A stretch of DNA of 64,000 nt from Pyropia yezoensis (Eukaryota > Rhodophyta > Bangiophyceae > Bangiales > Bangiaceae): assembly GCA_009829735.1 (NCBI GenBank), contig CM020618.1, positions 9,639,119 to 9,703,118 of the forward strand, written 5' to 3'. The notes below the pieces were generated by a model, which saw only the letters and a program-made list of their open reading frames with translations, was not told the DNA's origin and ran no database searches. Made by a program: the position numbers and the translations under genes. Shown here one piece after another: positions 1 through 9,443 of this stretch. Positions within the stretch are counted from its first letter, which is position 1; each line of letters begins with the position of its first letter.

Positions 1-673
1 ACAGGCCCATCAGCTCAGCGTCATTGTCCGAGATGCGTTTGAACACCGAGAGCACCTTCTCTGCGCTGACATTCTGCTTGCGCTCGTTGGCAGGCGCACC
101 GTCCACGTCAGCCCCGTCGTCTGGAAAGTCCGCGCGGATTTTGAGGCCCTCGCGCTTGTACTTCGGCTGCTCGTGGCCGCAGCCGGTGCTCGCGCCGCCG
201 TCGGGTGACTCAGTGATAAGGCACTTGCGCGCCGTGCACAGGCCCGACATGATGCGCAAGCGGGCGGCGCGGCTCTCCATCTTCGAGACGGCTTTCAAGA
301 TCTTCTGCACACCAGGGTCGTCCACTTTGGTGATGAGCAGACGCGAGCAAAAGTAGCAGACACAGCGCAGCAGCTTGAGCGTCATGCCCATAAAGCCGGC
401 GTGGAACATTGGCTTGGCAAGCTCGATAAAGCCAAAATGCCCAGAACAATTCTTCTCATCACAATGGCAGGTCATGCACGGGAAGTCTCGGCCGGAAGCG
501 CCCAGCCGGCGGTCCATAATCCCCTCGTGGCGGGGGACGCCGCGCTCCCATGCTACCTCATGCTTGACCTCCACCACAGACATGCGTCGAATCTCGTCGG
601 GGCTCATCACCCCAAACTGCACACTCTTCACATGCCGCACCTCCGCCGAGCTGTACAGGAAGTCGCGGTCCAT
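1..673 (-). CDS. RPB1: RNA polymerase II largest subunit RPB1, N-terminal part (runs off the left edge)
   Basis: Minus-strand reading frame open from an ATG at 673 to the window edge, about 224 codons with no stop. The N-terminus carries the RPB1 signature VKSVQFGVMSPDEIRRMSV, followed by GIMDRRLG. A clamp-core zinc site follows, CMTCHCDEKNCSGHFGFIELAKP (quoted in part: CMTC, then CSGH), spaced C-x2-C-x6-C-x2-H. Next come FHAGFMGMTLKLLRC and a second zinc group (CVCYFC, then LCTARKC and a later GCGHEQPKYKREG), and then SAEKVLSVFKRISDND. These match the clamp core of eukaryotic RPB1, the catalytic subunit of mRNA synthesis in the nucleus. The catalytic centre and any C-terminal heptad repeats lie outside the window. 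SPDEIRRMSV and the Pol II-type linker favour Pol II over Pol I or III. The start is the only ATG ahead of the conserved block. Confidence 0.93.
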   Translation of the reverse strand, partial: MDRDFLYSSAEVRHVKSVQFGVMSPDEIRRMSVVEVKHEVAWERGVPRHEGIMDRRLGASGRDFPCMTCHCDEKNCSGHFGFIELAKPMFHAGFMGMTLKLLRCVCYFCSRLLITKVDDPGVQKILKAVSKMESRAARLRIMSGLCTARKCLITESPDGGASTGCGHEQPKYKREGLKIRADFPDDGADVDGAPANERKQNVSAEKVLSVFKRISDNDAELMGL

Positions 674-2205
674 GGCGGCGCCTTTCACAGCACAGCACAG
701 TGGTACGCAGGCCAACGGTCAGGCCGAGCGAAAAACCGGTAGGAGGTAGGAACGGGGAAAGAGGGCTCAGGGACAGGGGAGAGAGAGCACTGCCGCTTAC
801 GACAACGCACCAACCGGGGCCACGCACGCCACGACACCGGCGGCGACGGGTACCCCCCCCGCGGCACCCAAAGGCGCCTCCAGAGTGCCGATCGTCCAGC
901 ACGGCACCCTTCAGGATCCCGCGTCCCGGCTACAGTAGAACGGCCCGATAAAATATGCCAGCGGAACGAGCAAGAAGAAGGCCGCTCGTCCGGTGCCCTC
1001 CAGCAACGTCGAGGCGATCCCACCAACGCCCCCCCCCCCCCCCCCCCTCCACGCCAACTGGCGTCCCCCCGCCCAAAGAAGCACACGCGCGCACACGCCG
1101 GCCCGCAGCATAAACCGCCGCCTCGCGTACAAGACGCAGCCACGGCGGGGCTCGTCAGCGCGGCGCGGCGCGCGAGCGACGCGCCACTCCGCGTCGCGCC
1201 GGCGGGCGACGGCGGCGCGGAGGGATCTGGTCGCGGTGATGGAGACGCCGCCCCGCGTTGCGTCGCCGTGCGGTGCTGCGCGTCCCGCGCGCGCGCCTTT
1301 CGGCCGGCCACTCCTTGCGCGCACCCCCTCTGAAGGGTGCTGGCGTTCACTGTCCACCGCGTACGACGCGTCTCACAACTTTGTACTTAGGTGACGTGTT
1401 CCACGTTCACAAGTGTGTACCCTGCAACATATTTTGCCTTATTTCGTGGCCAACGTCACGTGAGATGAGTTTCGTCAGCACACGCCGCAGACTCGCCAGT
1501 ATGAAGAGGAACGAAGTTCAACTATTTTGACAATATATTTGGGGGAATCCTGCGACACGTGAACTGTCGAAGTGTCACCGCCTCATGAGGTTTCGGGGAG
1601 GCAGTAGCGGGCCTACGACAGGGTGCTCCTTCGCGGTGGTCGAGCGCGGCGGTCGCTGAAGCGGTACCGGCAGGCTGCCCCCGATGGTCGGCCGCATGAG
1701 GTGGCGGTGACGGCGACGGTCTTGCTGTGACAGTGCGACTGGCCAGGACGACGTGGCGGTTGCAGTGAGTGCCTGCCTGCTGGCCAACCATCCCGCCTGG
1801 ACGTAGATCGGTGAAGGGCAAGAACGCCCTCGTCTCCCCCACCTTACCATTCTCCATGGGCCCCTTCTCTCGCAAGAGCGGACGTGCTGTGTCCCGTGCC
1901 GGGATTGGTGTACCGTGCAGGTGTCCGCCTGGCCAACACTGCGCCTACACCGACGTTATCGTGTGACTGCTGGCGGTTGCCGGGCAGGTGTTGGGCGAGT
2001 GGTCTCTCGCCGGCGGCAGGCGGTGCTGGTGCTTCGCCCTTTCTGCGACGTGGACGGCGACCGGGAGGGGGGGCGGTGGCGGCGAGGAACCGCGGACGGA
2101 GCGTTGCGGCGGGCGGGCGGTGGCGGCGATGGCGGCGATGGCGGCGGTGGTTGCGGTCGGCGGTAGGGCTTGCGTCCAGCCCCGCCGCGGACGCCCTAGT
2201 TGCAG
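674..2205. other. Intergenic region between RPB1 and the first cysteine-rich gene
   Basis: It should hold the RPB1 promoter (minus strand) and distal upstream sequence of the plus-strand gene at 2418. Open frames here overlap on both strands, are arginine/proline rich and show no domain. A run of about 19 C lies near 1029-1047. About 1370-1560 is relatively AT-rich. I see no supportable gene. Confidence 0.5.
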
Positions 2206-2276
2206 TACAAGAGGGCCCCGCCGCGACGCATTTGGGCATGCAAGTGCGGTCGCCATCCTCATTCAAGCCATTCATT
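2206..2276 (+). promoter_or_regulatory. Shared upstream box pair of cysteine-rich gene 1
   Basis: TACAAGAGGGCCCCGCCGCG at 2206-2225 starts 212 bp before the ATG at 2418. TTCAAGCCATTCATT follows at 2262-2276. The same two boxes in the same order precede the three paralogues, and the first box also precedes the unrelated secreted gene at 11643. Role as promoter or 5' UTR element is inferred from position and conservation. Confidence 0.5.
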
Positions 2277-2417
2277 TGGGAGCCGCTGGGCAAACCGACC
2301 TGCCTGGGGAGTGGCGGTGGAAGCAGGTGGTGCTCAACCACCCACCCTCTCACACGCCCACCCCACGTGAGCTGCAGCACCCTTACCCTTTCCCTCCTCC
2401 CCCCTTGACTCGTCAAC

Positions 2418-3512
2418 ATGGTGGCCGCCGCTCTTCGGTCGCTGGTGGTGGTGAGCGCCGTCGCCCTGGGCATGCTGGCGGGCGTGACGTCGGTCAGCGC
2501 CGCCGTCAAGGCCGGCCAGCAGTGTTACTGTGCCCTTGACAAGACGACGGGCGGCGACTGCCTGCGGGAGGTGTCTTCCAAGGTGTGCCGGCCGGTGACG
2601 TGCGAGCGCAGCTACGCGTGCGTGCCGTCGGCCAAGGCGACGCACGTGTGCTTGGCGCGCAGCGTCAAGTCTGTGCTGGGCTGCACCGGCGCCATGCGCA
2701 GCAGCCGGTGCAAGTGCGCGGCGGGCCCGCCGGCTAAGCCGACGATTTCGCTGGTGCCGATGCAGCGCACGGGGCGCACGGGGGGCACCAAGTGCGTGGC
2801 CGGCAAGGAGACCCACATGAAGGTGTCGGTGGAGGGGAGGCCGTTGACGTGCGTGGCGCCGATGAACGTTGGCTCCAAGACCATCCCCGCGGCGTACTCG
2901 TACGTCAAGGCGGCGCAGCAGACGTGGGCTACCAGGGACGACGCGCTGAACATGGTGTTCCTGAGCAGCCGCGCCAAGGGCTACTCTGGCGGCCAGTACG
3001 TGTGTATGGTGATGGGCAACAAGGCGCGCTCGACGTCGTCGCTGAAGTCCAAGGACCGGCGGGCGCACTCGTACTTTTGGCTGAAGAAGGCGACCAGCTT
3101 TGTGGTTGCCGATGACCCGACGCGGCTGGACCGCCGGGACACGTACTACACGAGCCGGAGCAAGACGCATCTGGCTGTCAAGCAGGAGTGGCACGACCAG
3201 TACACTGACGGCTACTGCTTCCGGGTGACGTCGGCCATGTCGGCCAAGTTTACCAACCTCAAGTACGTGTCGGGCCTGGCCGTGTGGCGCGGCGGCAGGT
3301 CGTACCCGTCGCTGGGGGTGCAAAAGTTCTGGTCGGTGCGCTCGAGCGACGTGGTGCGCAACAAGTCGGCCAAGTGGGCGTACACGACCGGCGGCCGTGT
3401 GTCGTACCCGTACACCAAGGCCAAGCCGGCGTCGTATGGCAAGCGGGGTGTGCCGGCGCCGCCGGCGCCGTCGATTGACCGCGTCGTGGTCACCCCCGTG
3501 TGCGGGTGCTAG
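2418..3512 (+). CDS. Secreted 16-cysteine protein, paralogue 1
   Basis: 364 residues. A signal peptide is clear: a short basic start, a hydrophobic stretch, and an SVSA-type cleavage site near residue 29. The mature protein has 16 cysteines. The first ten are clustered in residues 35-100 (CYC, CLREV, CRPVTC, CKC patterns), a central Lys/Arg/Tyr-rich part has few, and the C-terminus is CGC. No transmembrane segment or GPI-type tail is visible. I recognise no named family. Role in the cell wall, matrix or defence is only inferred from secretion and the even cysteine count. The start is the ATG directly before the signal peptide. Three near-identical paralogues lie at 6851, 40153 (minus) and 43555 (minus). 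The first 45 codons differ most from the mirror gene at 43555, while the rest is almost the same. Confidence 0.85.
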   Translation: MVAAALRSLVVVSAVALGMLAGVTSVSAAVKAGQQCYCALDKTTGGDCLREVSSKVCRPVTCERSYACVPSAKATHVCLARSVKSVLGCTGAMRSSRCKCAAGPPAKPTISLVPMQRTGRTGGTKCVAGKETHMKVSVEGRPLTCVAPMNVGSKTIPAAYSYVKAAQQTWATRDDALNMVFLSSRAKGYSGGQYVCMVMGNKARSTSSLKSKDRRAHSYFWLKKATSFVVADDPTRLDRRDTYYTSRSKTHLAVKQEWHDQYTDGYCFRVTSAMSAKFTNLKYVSGLAVWRGGRSYPSLGVQKFWSVRSSDVVRNKSAKWAYTTGGRVSYPYTKAKPASYGKRGVPAPPAPSIDRVVVTPVCGC

Positions 3513-4277
3513 ACGTGGGAAGGGGGCGGTCGTGGGTGGTGCTGCGGCGGGAGGCCGAGAGTGGGTGGGTGTGGCGGGGGCTGTTGAGGATGGAGTGGCG
3601 GGCGGGGTGGGCCTGTCACCAGTGGGGGCGCGCCGTGCGCGACCCCCGACGGTTTTGGTGCGCTTGTGCCGGCGTGATGCTTGTGGCGGCGATGGGCCAA
3701 GGGGTGTGTGTGTGGCGCGCGGGGCTGTCTTGCGCGTGCTTTTTTCTGAGGGCTGCCATCACGCAAGTGTCGTCGTGGGTGGCGGCGGCCACGTGCCAGT
3801 GGCATTGGCGCCCCTCCTGCTGGGCCAGACGAAAGTGTACTCACGTGTTTTCGCACATTGTGACCGCGCCGCGCGCCTCAGCGTGTGCTGCAGAGGGTGG
3901 TGTCCGCCTGTCCCTAGCCCCACACGGCTGGTCGTCGCTGCGGTCCACGACCGTCGGCCGTCTCCCCTGCCCTCCCCTTCCCCAGGCAACAGCACCGTGG
4001 ACGCCCGTTACGGCGACAGCGGGGCGCTGCGCGCAAGAGTTGTGAGTGCTCTGCACGGCAGCTGCCCATCGCTCCCCTCCCCTGCGTGGGTGGCGGGCGC
4101 CCTTGCCCATTGACGCGTCCACAATGACGCCGGTAACGGGGATGGTGCGGTGAGCCGTCGGGAGGGGTGACCCGCCACGGGCGGCCAGGCCAGCGGCTCT
4201 GGATGAACCAGACGGAGGAGTGGGTGCGTGAAGAAGTGAAGGCAGCAGTGAGGTACGGATTGCCATTGCGTACCCAT
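3513..4277. other. 3' flank of cysteine-rich gene 1, shared with the right arm
   Basis: The sequence is GC-rich and clearly homologous to 41689-42460 in reverse complement. Reading frames here are not kept open consistently in both arms, so I see no gene. It should include the 3' UTR of the gene ending at 3512. Confidence 0.5.
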
Positions 4278-4485
4278 CTACGCACTCTCCGAGGCGGGGT
4301 GGGCCCATGTCCATGCCTCCCACTTTTCAAACTCTGGCGACATGCCCACGACGATGCACTGTGCAAACGTCCAGTCCACATTACCCATGGCCAGCCGGTA
4401 CGCCCACCTCAGCTGCGGGGTTGCCCGGCACTGCCGTGTCCATGGCATTCTCCCAGCAGGCGGCGTCCAGGCACAGCTTTTGTAG
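4278..4485 (-). pseudogene. Relic of an unrecognised gene (C-terminal piece), left-arm copy
   Basis: On the minus strand this codes for a tryptophan-rich C-terminus with blocks LRWAYRLAMG, VDWTF, QCIVVGMSPEFEKWEAW and a stop at 4278-4280. The part before LRW (LCLDAACWENA) is in another frame because of a 2-base loss relative to the right-arm copy. The right arm (41479-41688) keeps that frame but has a TAG in place of the Trp codon of VDW. Two copies with different single lesions imply a once-functional gene. No family was recognised. Confidence 0.5.
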
Positions 4486-4821
4486 AGAATGACGGGCAGG
4501 CGTGCATAGTGACACCGCCAGGGCTGCCGGCAAGGACGCCCCTCATTGCTCTGGCGTTCTGAGGCGTTCTCGTTTGACAACCCATGTCTTTTCGGTAATA
4601 ATTTTGTGTCTCGTTTCTCGGGTGTACGGCGCACGGCTGACGAGATTTCACGGCGGATTTCGGCGCATCCGCCCAATTCACATTGTCGAGCACTCTTCGG
4701 CCAACATATTTAGATAGCAAACAGTTTGCTTGCCCACGTATTATCAAAATGTTGCACGTGCGAAAATGACTGCCATTTTGGAATGCGGTTTCAATATTGG
4801 AGAAATGTACGTTCAAGCTTC

Positions 4822-5888
4822 CCCCAGAGATGTGGAAACCACAGCATCGCGGATCTCCGACTTCCTCGCAAGAGCTCGCGAAGGTAGTGTGCGGATTCGC
4901 GAAGGTACATCAGCCAATGGGATGTGTGCTCAAGAGGTGTCTATTGAGGGTGTTTGGAAAAAGAGATGTGTCTGTGATTGAACCCCGGTTCTTCAAGGTG
5001 GTTGTCGAGTGCTCCAACTAGGCTACCTAGGTGAGTTGCCGCCGCCGTCCGCGCCACCTCCACAAATTACAGTCTCCACAGTACCCCGCAAGCCACCCCC
5101 GCGCTGTAGCATGCGCTTCCAGCTTCCCTGCGCTGCATATGCACCTCCTCCTTACCCCACATAGTAGCTGCACACTCGCCTCTGTTGTTTCCGGATGAAC
5201 GCTCCGCGCGGCGCCAAGAACGCTGGTCGTGGAAAACTGTAGCCAGGCGGGCCGAAAAGGACCTCCAAAGAGACCGTAGCCAGACGGCCTGGATGGGCGC
5301 TGCCGCGCCGGAACAGTTTAATAACAAATTATCTGTATGCTGATCATCGGTCCCGCCGTAGCCAGGCGGGCCTAAAGGTCCTGGAAGACCGTAACCAGGC
5401 GGGCCGAAAGGACCTCCAGAAAGACCATAGCCAGGCGGCTTGGATGGGCGCTGCCGCGCCGGAACAGTCTAACAACCCATTATCTGTATGCTGATCATCG
5501 ATCCCGCCGTAGCCAGGCGGGCCTAAAGGTCCCGGAAGACCGTAGCCAGGCGGAAAGAGGGCGACGGGGGCGGAGCAGATGACGGATGGAGAAGTTGGGG
5601 CGGAGCTGGTGAGGGGGGCCTGGGGGGGGCAGCAGTACGCGAGCATTGGCGGCGACCTCACCCTGCCGGCCAGCAGACGCGGGCTGACGCCACGATACCA
5701 GGAGGTTGTATCGGATAGGGGCGGGGACAGAGTCCAGGCGCTGGGCTGCCCGTTCGCGGCATCAAGTACATATGTACTGGGCGAAGAAAACCATACATAA
5801 GTTCAGGTCCACATAATTCGCCTTCGGCCTCGCGAGGCTGCGGTTCCTTCGCGAACGCTCGCGAAGCTGTGGTTTCCCTGGTTGCCAG
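4822..5888. mobile_element. 1.07 kb insertion with terminal inverted repeats, left arm only
   Basis: The right arm runs straight across this point, so this is an insertion or was lost there. Near the ends, GGAAACCACAGC (4834-4845) and its reverse complement GCTGTGGTTTCC (5866-5877) form inverted repeats. Weaker matches continue inwards, with TCGCG and GCGAAGG words on both sides. No transposase frame is seen, so it looks like a non-autonomous DNA transposon. The interior contains a short tandem repeat that reads as Gly/Pro-rich peptide on the minus strand, possibly a captured gene piece. Target duplication is not clear. Confidence 0.6.
5236..5560 (-). repeat. Tandem repeat of about 154 bp inside the insertion
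   Basis: Just over two copies. Each holds GTAGCCAGGCGGGCC-type words, GGATGGGCGCTGCCGCGCC and a TATCTGTATGCTGATCATCG segment. In the minus strand the CCAGGCGG words encode PPGYG-type Gly/Pro-rich peptide. A frame of about 105 codons (5344-5661) is open but lacks other support. Confidence 0.6.
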
Positions 5889-6634
5889 CGCCATACTGTA
5901 AAGGCACCAGTCCTGCCAAGCAATCGCTGTGCGCATCACGCGCACCGCCACGGCGATTATGCAGGTGCACGCATGATGCGCACCTGCATGTCGGCTGTCA
6001 CCTGGAGGTCAACACAGCCGCATGCCTCATGAGTCGCCGAAGACGGACTCGCCGCGGCCGTGCATGAGCACCTGTCCTGGCCGTGGCAATTGGTGCGCGT
6101 CGACCAGCCACCCGCCTAGACGCTGAGCTGCGAGAGGTTATGGACGCTTCCTCTTCCGTCGCCCCCCTCCTCCTTCGTGCTCACCGCGTTGGACGGCCCG
6201 TTTCGTTCCGAGAGCGGGCCTGTCCCGCGGCGGCTTGGGGAGCGGTGCAGACACCGGCTAGCTGGTCGACCCGGCATCTGCCCCATCGGTCCCGGACGGG
6301 TGGCGGTGGGGGTTGACGCCCCAGGTGGCGGGCGCTACCGGCGACCAGCCGCACCGCATCGGCAGCAGACGGCGCTGTGCATCATGCACCTGGTGTGCCT
6401 GTGAGCTGAATGGGCGAGGGAGGGGGAGGGATGGGGTGGGCGAGGCGGTGGGGAATCATGGACAGGGCGGCAGAGGGGAGAGAGTGGTGTGAGGTGGGGG
6501 GGAGCACGGACGGGGGGGCGAGCTCTGGCGGCGGCAGGCGGCTGCTGCGACAGCGGCAGCGGCGGCGGGCAGCGGCGGCGGCGGGCGGCAGCGGTTTACC
6601 AGACAGGGCCTCGCCGCGGACACCGTGATGGTGG
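5889..6634. other. Upstream flank of cysteine-rich gene 2, shared with the right arm
   Basis: Near-identical to 40369-41160 in reverse complement. It contains a GCA/CGG-rich low-complexity stretch (about 6530-6600). Short frames here have no domain. Nothing else seen. Confidence 0.5.
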
Positions 6635-6706
6635 TACAAGAGGTCCCCGTCGCGTCGCGGTTGGGGTGGGTGAGAGCGCCCATCATTTCAGTTCAAGCCA
6701 TTCATT
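6635..6706 (+). promoter_or_regulatory. Shared upstream box pair of cysteine-rich gene 2
   Basis: TACAAGAGGTCCCCGTCGCG at 6635-6654, 216 bp before the ATG at 6851. TTCAAGCCATTCATT follows at 6692-6706. Confidence 0.5.
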
Positions 6707-6850
6707 CGGGCGCCGTCGGGAGGACGGGCCAGTGGGTGGGACGGTGGTGGTAGCAGGTGGTTACCTGCTTTTATCCACTCACTCTCTCGGTCATCTCAAG
6801 CCAGCCGCAGCATCCTTGCTGTTCCCCCCCCCCTTCCTTTACTCGTCAAC

Positions 6851-7945
6851 ATGGTGGCCGCCGCTCGTCGGTCGCTGGTGGTGGTGGGCGCCGTTGCCCT
6901 GGGCATGCTGGCGGGCGTGACGTCGGTCAGCGCCGCCGTCAAGGCCGGCCAGCAGTGTTTCTGTGCCATTGACAAGGCAACGGGCGGCGATTGTCTGCGG
7001 GAGGTGTCTTCCAAGGTGTGCCGGCCGGTGACGTGCGAGCGCAGCTACGCGTGCGTGCCGTCGGCCAAGGCGACGCACGTGTGCTTGGCGCGCAGCGTCA
7101 AGTCTGTGCTGGGCTGCACCGGCGCCATGCGCAGCAGCCGGTGCAAGTGCGCGGCGGGCCCGCCGGCTAAGCCGACGATTTCGCTGGTGCCGATGCAGCG
7201 CACGGGGCGCACGGGGGGCACCAAGTGCGTGGCCGGCAAGGAGACCCACATGAAGGTGTCGGTGGAGGGGAGGCCGTTGACGTGCGTGGCGCCGATGAAC
7301 GTTGGCTCCAAGACCATCCCCGCGGCGTACTCGTACGTCAAGGCGGCGCAGCAGACGTGGGCTACCAGGGACGACGCGCTGAACATGGTGTTCCTGAGCA
7401 GCCGCGCCAAGGGCTACTCTGGCGGCCAGTACGTGTGTATGGTGATGGGCAACAAGGCGCGCTCGACGTCGTCGCTGAAGTCCAAGGACCGGCGGGCGCA
7501 CTCGTACTTTTGGCTGAAGAAGGCGACCAGCTTTGTGGTTGCCGATGACCCGACGCGGCTGGACCGCCGGGACACGTACTACACGAGCCGGAGCAAGACG
7601 CGTCTGACTGTCAAGCAGGAGTGGCACGACCAGTACACGGACGGCTACTGCTTCCGGGTGACGTCGGCCATGTCGGCCAAGTTTACCAACCTCAAGTACG
7701 TGTCGGGCCTGGCAGTGTGGCGAGGCGGCAGGTCGTACCCGTCGCTGGGGGTGCAGAGGTTCTGGTCGGTGCGCTCGAGCGACGTGGTGCGCAACAAGTC
7801 GGTCAAGTGGGCATACACGACCGGCGGCCGTGTGTCGTACCCGTACACCAAGGCCAAGCCAGCGTCGTATGGCAAGCGGGGTGTGCCGGCGCCGCCGGCG
7901 CCGTCGATTGACCGCGTCGTGGTCACGCCCGTGTGCGGGTGCTAG
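6851..7945 (+). CDS. Secreted 16-cysteine protein, paralogue 2
   Basis: 364 residues with the same signal peptide and 16-cysteine layout as the gene at 2418. Differences are few: FC instead of YC in the first cysteine pair, a different residue before the Lys-rich KQEWHDQY block, and a Val for Ala near the C-terminus. Its closest partner is the mirror copy at 39059-40153, with which it also shares hundreds of bases of upstream sequence. Function is unknown; secretion is inferred from the N-terminus. Confidence 0.85.
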   Translation: MVAAARRSLVVVGAVALGMLAGVTSVSAAVKAGQQCFCAIDKATGGDCLREVSSKVCRPVTCERSYACVPSAKATHVCLARSVKSVLGCTGAMRSSRCKCAAGPPAKPTISLVPMQRTGRTGGTKCVAGKETHMKVSVEGRPLTCVAPMNVGSKTIPAAYSYVKAAQQTWATRDDALNMVFLSSRAKGYSGGQYVCMVMGNKARSTSSLKSKDRRAHSYFWLKKATSFVVADDPTRLDRRDTYYTSRSKTRLTVKQEWHDQYTDGYCFRVTSAMSAKFTNLKYVSGLAVWRGGRSYPSLGVQRFWSVRSSDVVRNKSVKWAYTTGGRVSYPYTKAKPASYGKRGVPAPPAPSIDRVVVTPVCGC

Positions 7946-9239
7946 ACGTGGGAGGGGGCGGTCGCGGTTGCTGCATCCCCGACTGGTGGGGGTGGGTGCG
8001 GCGGGTGGGGGAAGGGTTGAAGAGTGGGGAGGGGGCGGGTGGGATAGGGCCTGCTGTTCACGGGGCGCGCCGTGCGCGACCCCGACAGGTTCGTGTGCCA
8101 CCGGCGTGATGCTGGTGGCGGTGTGGGGACCAAAGACGAGTGTGTGTGGTGCTTGGCTCATCTTGTGCATGCCGATTGCTTGCCCCCTATAAGGCAGTTG
8201 TACCTCCAGTGGCCACGGGCGGCAGTGACCACGTGCCCGTGGCGGTGTGTGCCCCCGGATGGACCAAGAAACGTGTCTGTGAGTCGGACTTGTTGGCCAC
8301 GCCCAGGTTCCGGAGGTGCCCCACTCTCCTGCCCGCGCCCGCTCCCTTTGCCCTTTCCGTCACGCTGTCCCTCTCCGCCTGTCGCACCTGTCCATCTATC
8401 CCACCGCAGCTGGCGCCTTGTGGGCGTAGCGCCAAGGCCATCGCGGCAGACACTTTTTGCGGGGGAGCGCCGCCACCGCCCGTCAGAGGGCGCTGCCGCT
8501 ATTCTATGAGGCATCAGGGCCGGCCGGCGCAGGACGTTGGGGAGTGTGCGAAAGCAGGGAAGAGGGGGGGGGGGGGGGGGGGGGGGTGAGCAGCCGGCGG
8601 CAGCGGCGGCAGCGCGACGCAGCCCACCCCTCCCGCCGTGCGCGGTGCGATGCGGGATGACACATTAAAAATGCGCGGAGCGCAACACACAGCCTTGGTC
8701 ACCGGCGGCGTTTTGGCCATGGTTGCAGCGACGAGGGGCTGCCATTGTTCGCCACCGACAATGCAAGCACCTGTGTAAGAGCACACACATTTTGGCCATG
8801 GTTGCAGCGACTGGGGGCAAACCAAACAGGCAAGATGCGACAAAAGCCGTGAAAAAAGCACACACCACCATATTTTGGCCATGTTTACGGCGTCGCGGGG
8901 CCCTCTGAATTTATTGTGTCGAAAACAGAACACGCTCGAGCGTCCCTACCAGGGTTGATATATTTTGCGAAAGCATCCATCGTTAGTAAAAATATGCGAT
9001 AGTTATTGAAAACGTTTCTGATAGTCATCGCCCAGCAGCCACGTGTTAGGATGACAGCAATGAATTAACCACGTCGTGCCCAACACGAGCCGCCTGACGA
9101 GCTGCGGACACGGCTTTCGGAAAGGGCGTAGAGCCTAAATTGGGCCGCGTAGTACGCAGGCGGCGAAGAACGTGCCGCGTGGGGCGGCCGCACCCGCCGT
9201 GTACAGTACGCCGCGGAGGATGTGAAGTCCTAGTCGGCG
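7946..9239. other. Intergenic region after the left arm
   Basis: The arm ends near 8124. A run of 23 G lies at 8564-8586. Three copies of a TTTTGGCCATG-centred repeat lie at about 8710, 8790 and 8868, with a related one near 9835. The second half is more AT-rich than its surroundings. No gene seen. Confidence 0.5.
8706..8905 (+). repeat. Short dispersed repeat around TTTTGGCCATG
   Basis: TTTTGGCCATGGTTGCAGCG occurs at about 8710 and 8792. A diverged copy, preceded by GCACACACCACCA, lies near 8855-8880. A further copy with the same lead-in lies at about 9817-9845. Spacing is irregular, so these are dispersed rather than a clean array. Confidence 0.5.
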
Positions 9240-9241
9240 TA

Positions 9242-9441
9242 CAGTCAGTATTGGGCATTGTCACTGCCCATGGCATGGCTGACACAACTGTACACCTTGC
9301 CCACCCCATTGCTATTTTTGGCAACGATCGACGTTTATCGCAGTGTGGAGGCCTCTGTAAGTCCATGATCGCCGATCGATCGTGACTGGGTATTGTCACG
9401 CGCGCGACAATGCTCAGTCAAACAATACCCAATACTGACTG
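9242..9441. mobile_element. 200 bp MITE of Tc1/mariner type
   Basis: Ends are inverted repeats of about 21 bp. The left end begins CAGTCAGTATTGGGCATTGT. The right end, read on the other strand, begins CAGTCAGTATTGGGTATTGT, with one mismatch. TA flanks both ends (9240-9241 and 9442-9443), which is the Tc1/mariner target duplication. There is no coding capacity, so it is a non-autonomous element. Confidence 0.85.
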
Positions 9442-9443
9442 TA

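Larger units (their letters stand above)
2206..8124 (+). repeat. Left arm of a large inverted duplication
   Basis: Carries cysteine-rich gene 1, its downstream region, a gene relic, cysteine-rich gene 2 and flanking sequence. The same order occurs in reverse complement at 38898-43765. Homology stops abruptly just after the conserved GATGCTGGTGGCGG near 8124 (right-arm equivalent near 38898). The left arm is about 1.07 kb longer because of an insertion at about 4822-5888; without it the arms match in length (about 4.85 kb). Edges were set by eye. Confidence 0.85.

Noticed and set aside
24-742. Plus-strand proteins in the first 750 bases
   Set aside because: They are antisense shadows of the RPB1 coding sequence.
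1844-2509. Arg/Pro-rich proteins upstream of cysteine-rich gene 1
   Set aside because: Open in several phases on both strands at once, typical of GC-rich non-coding DNA.
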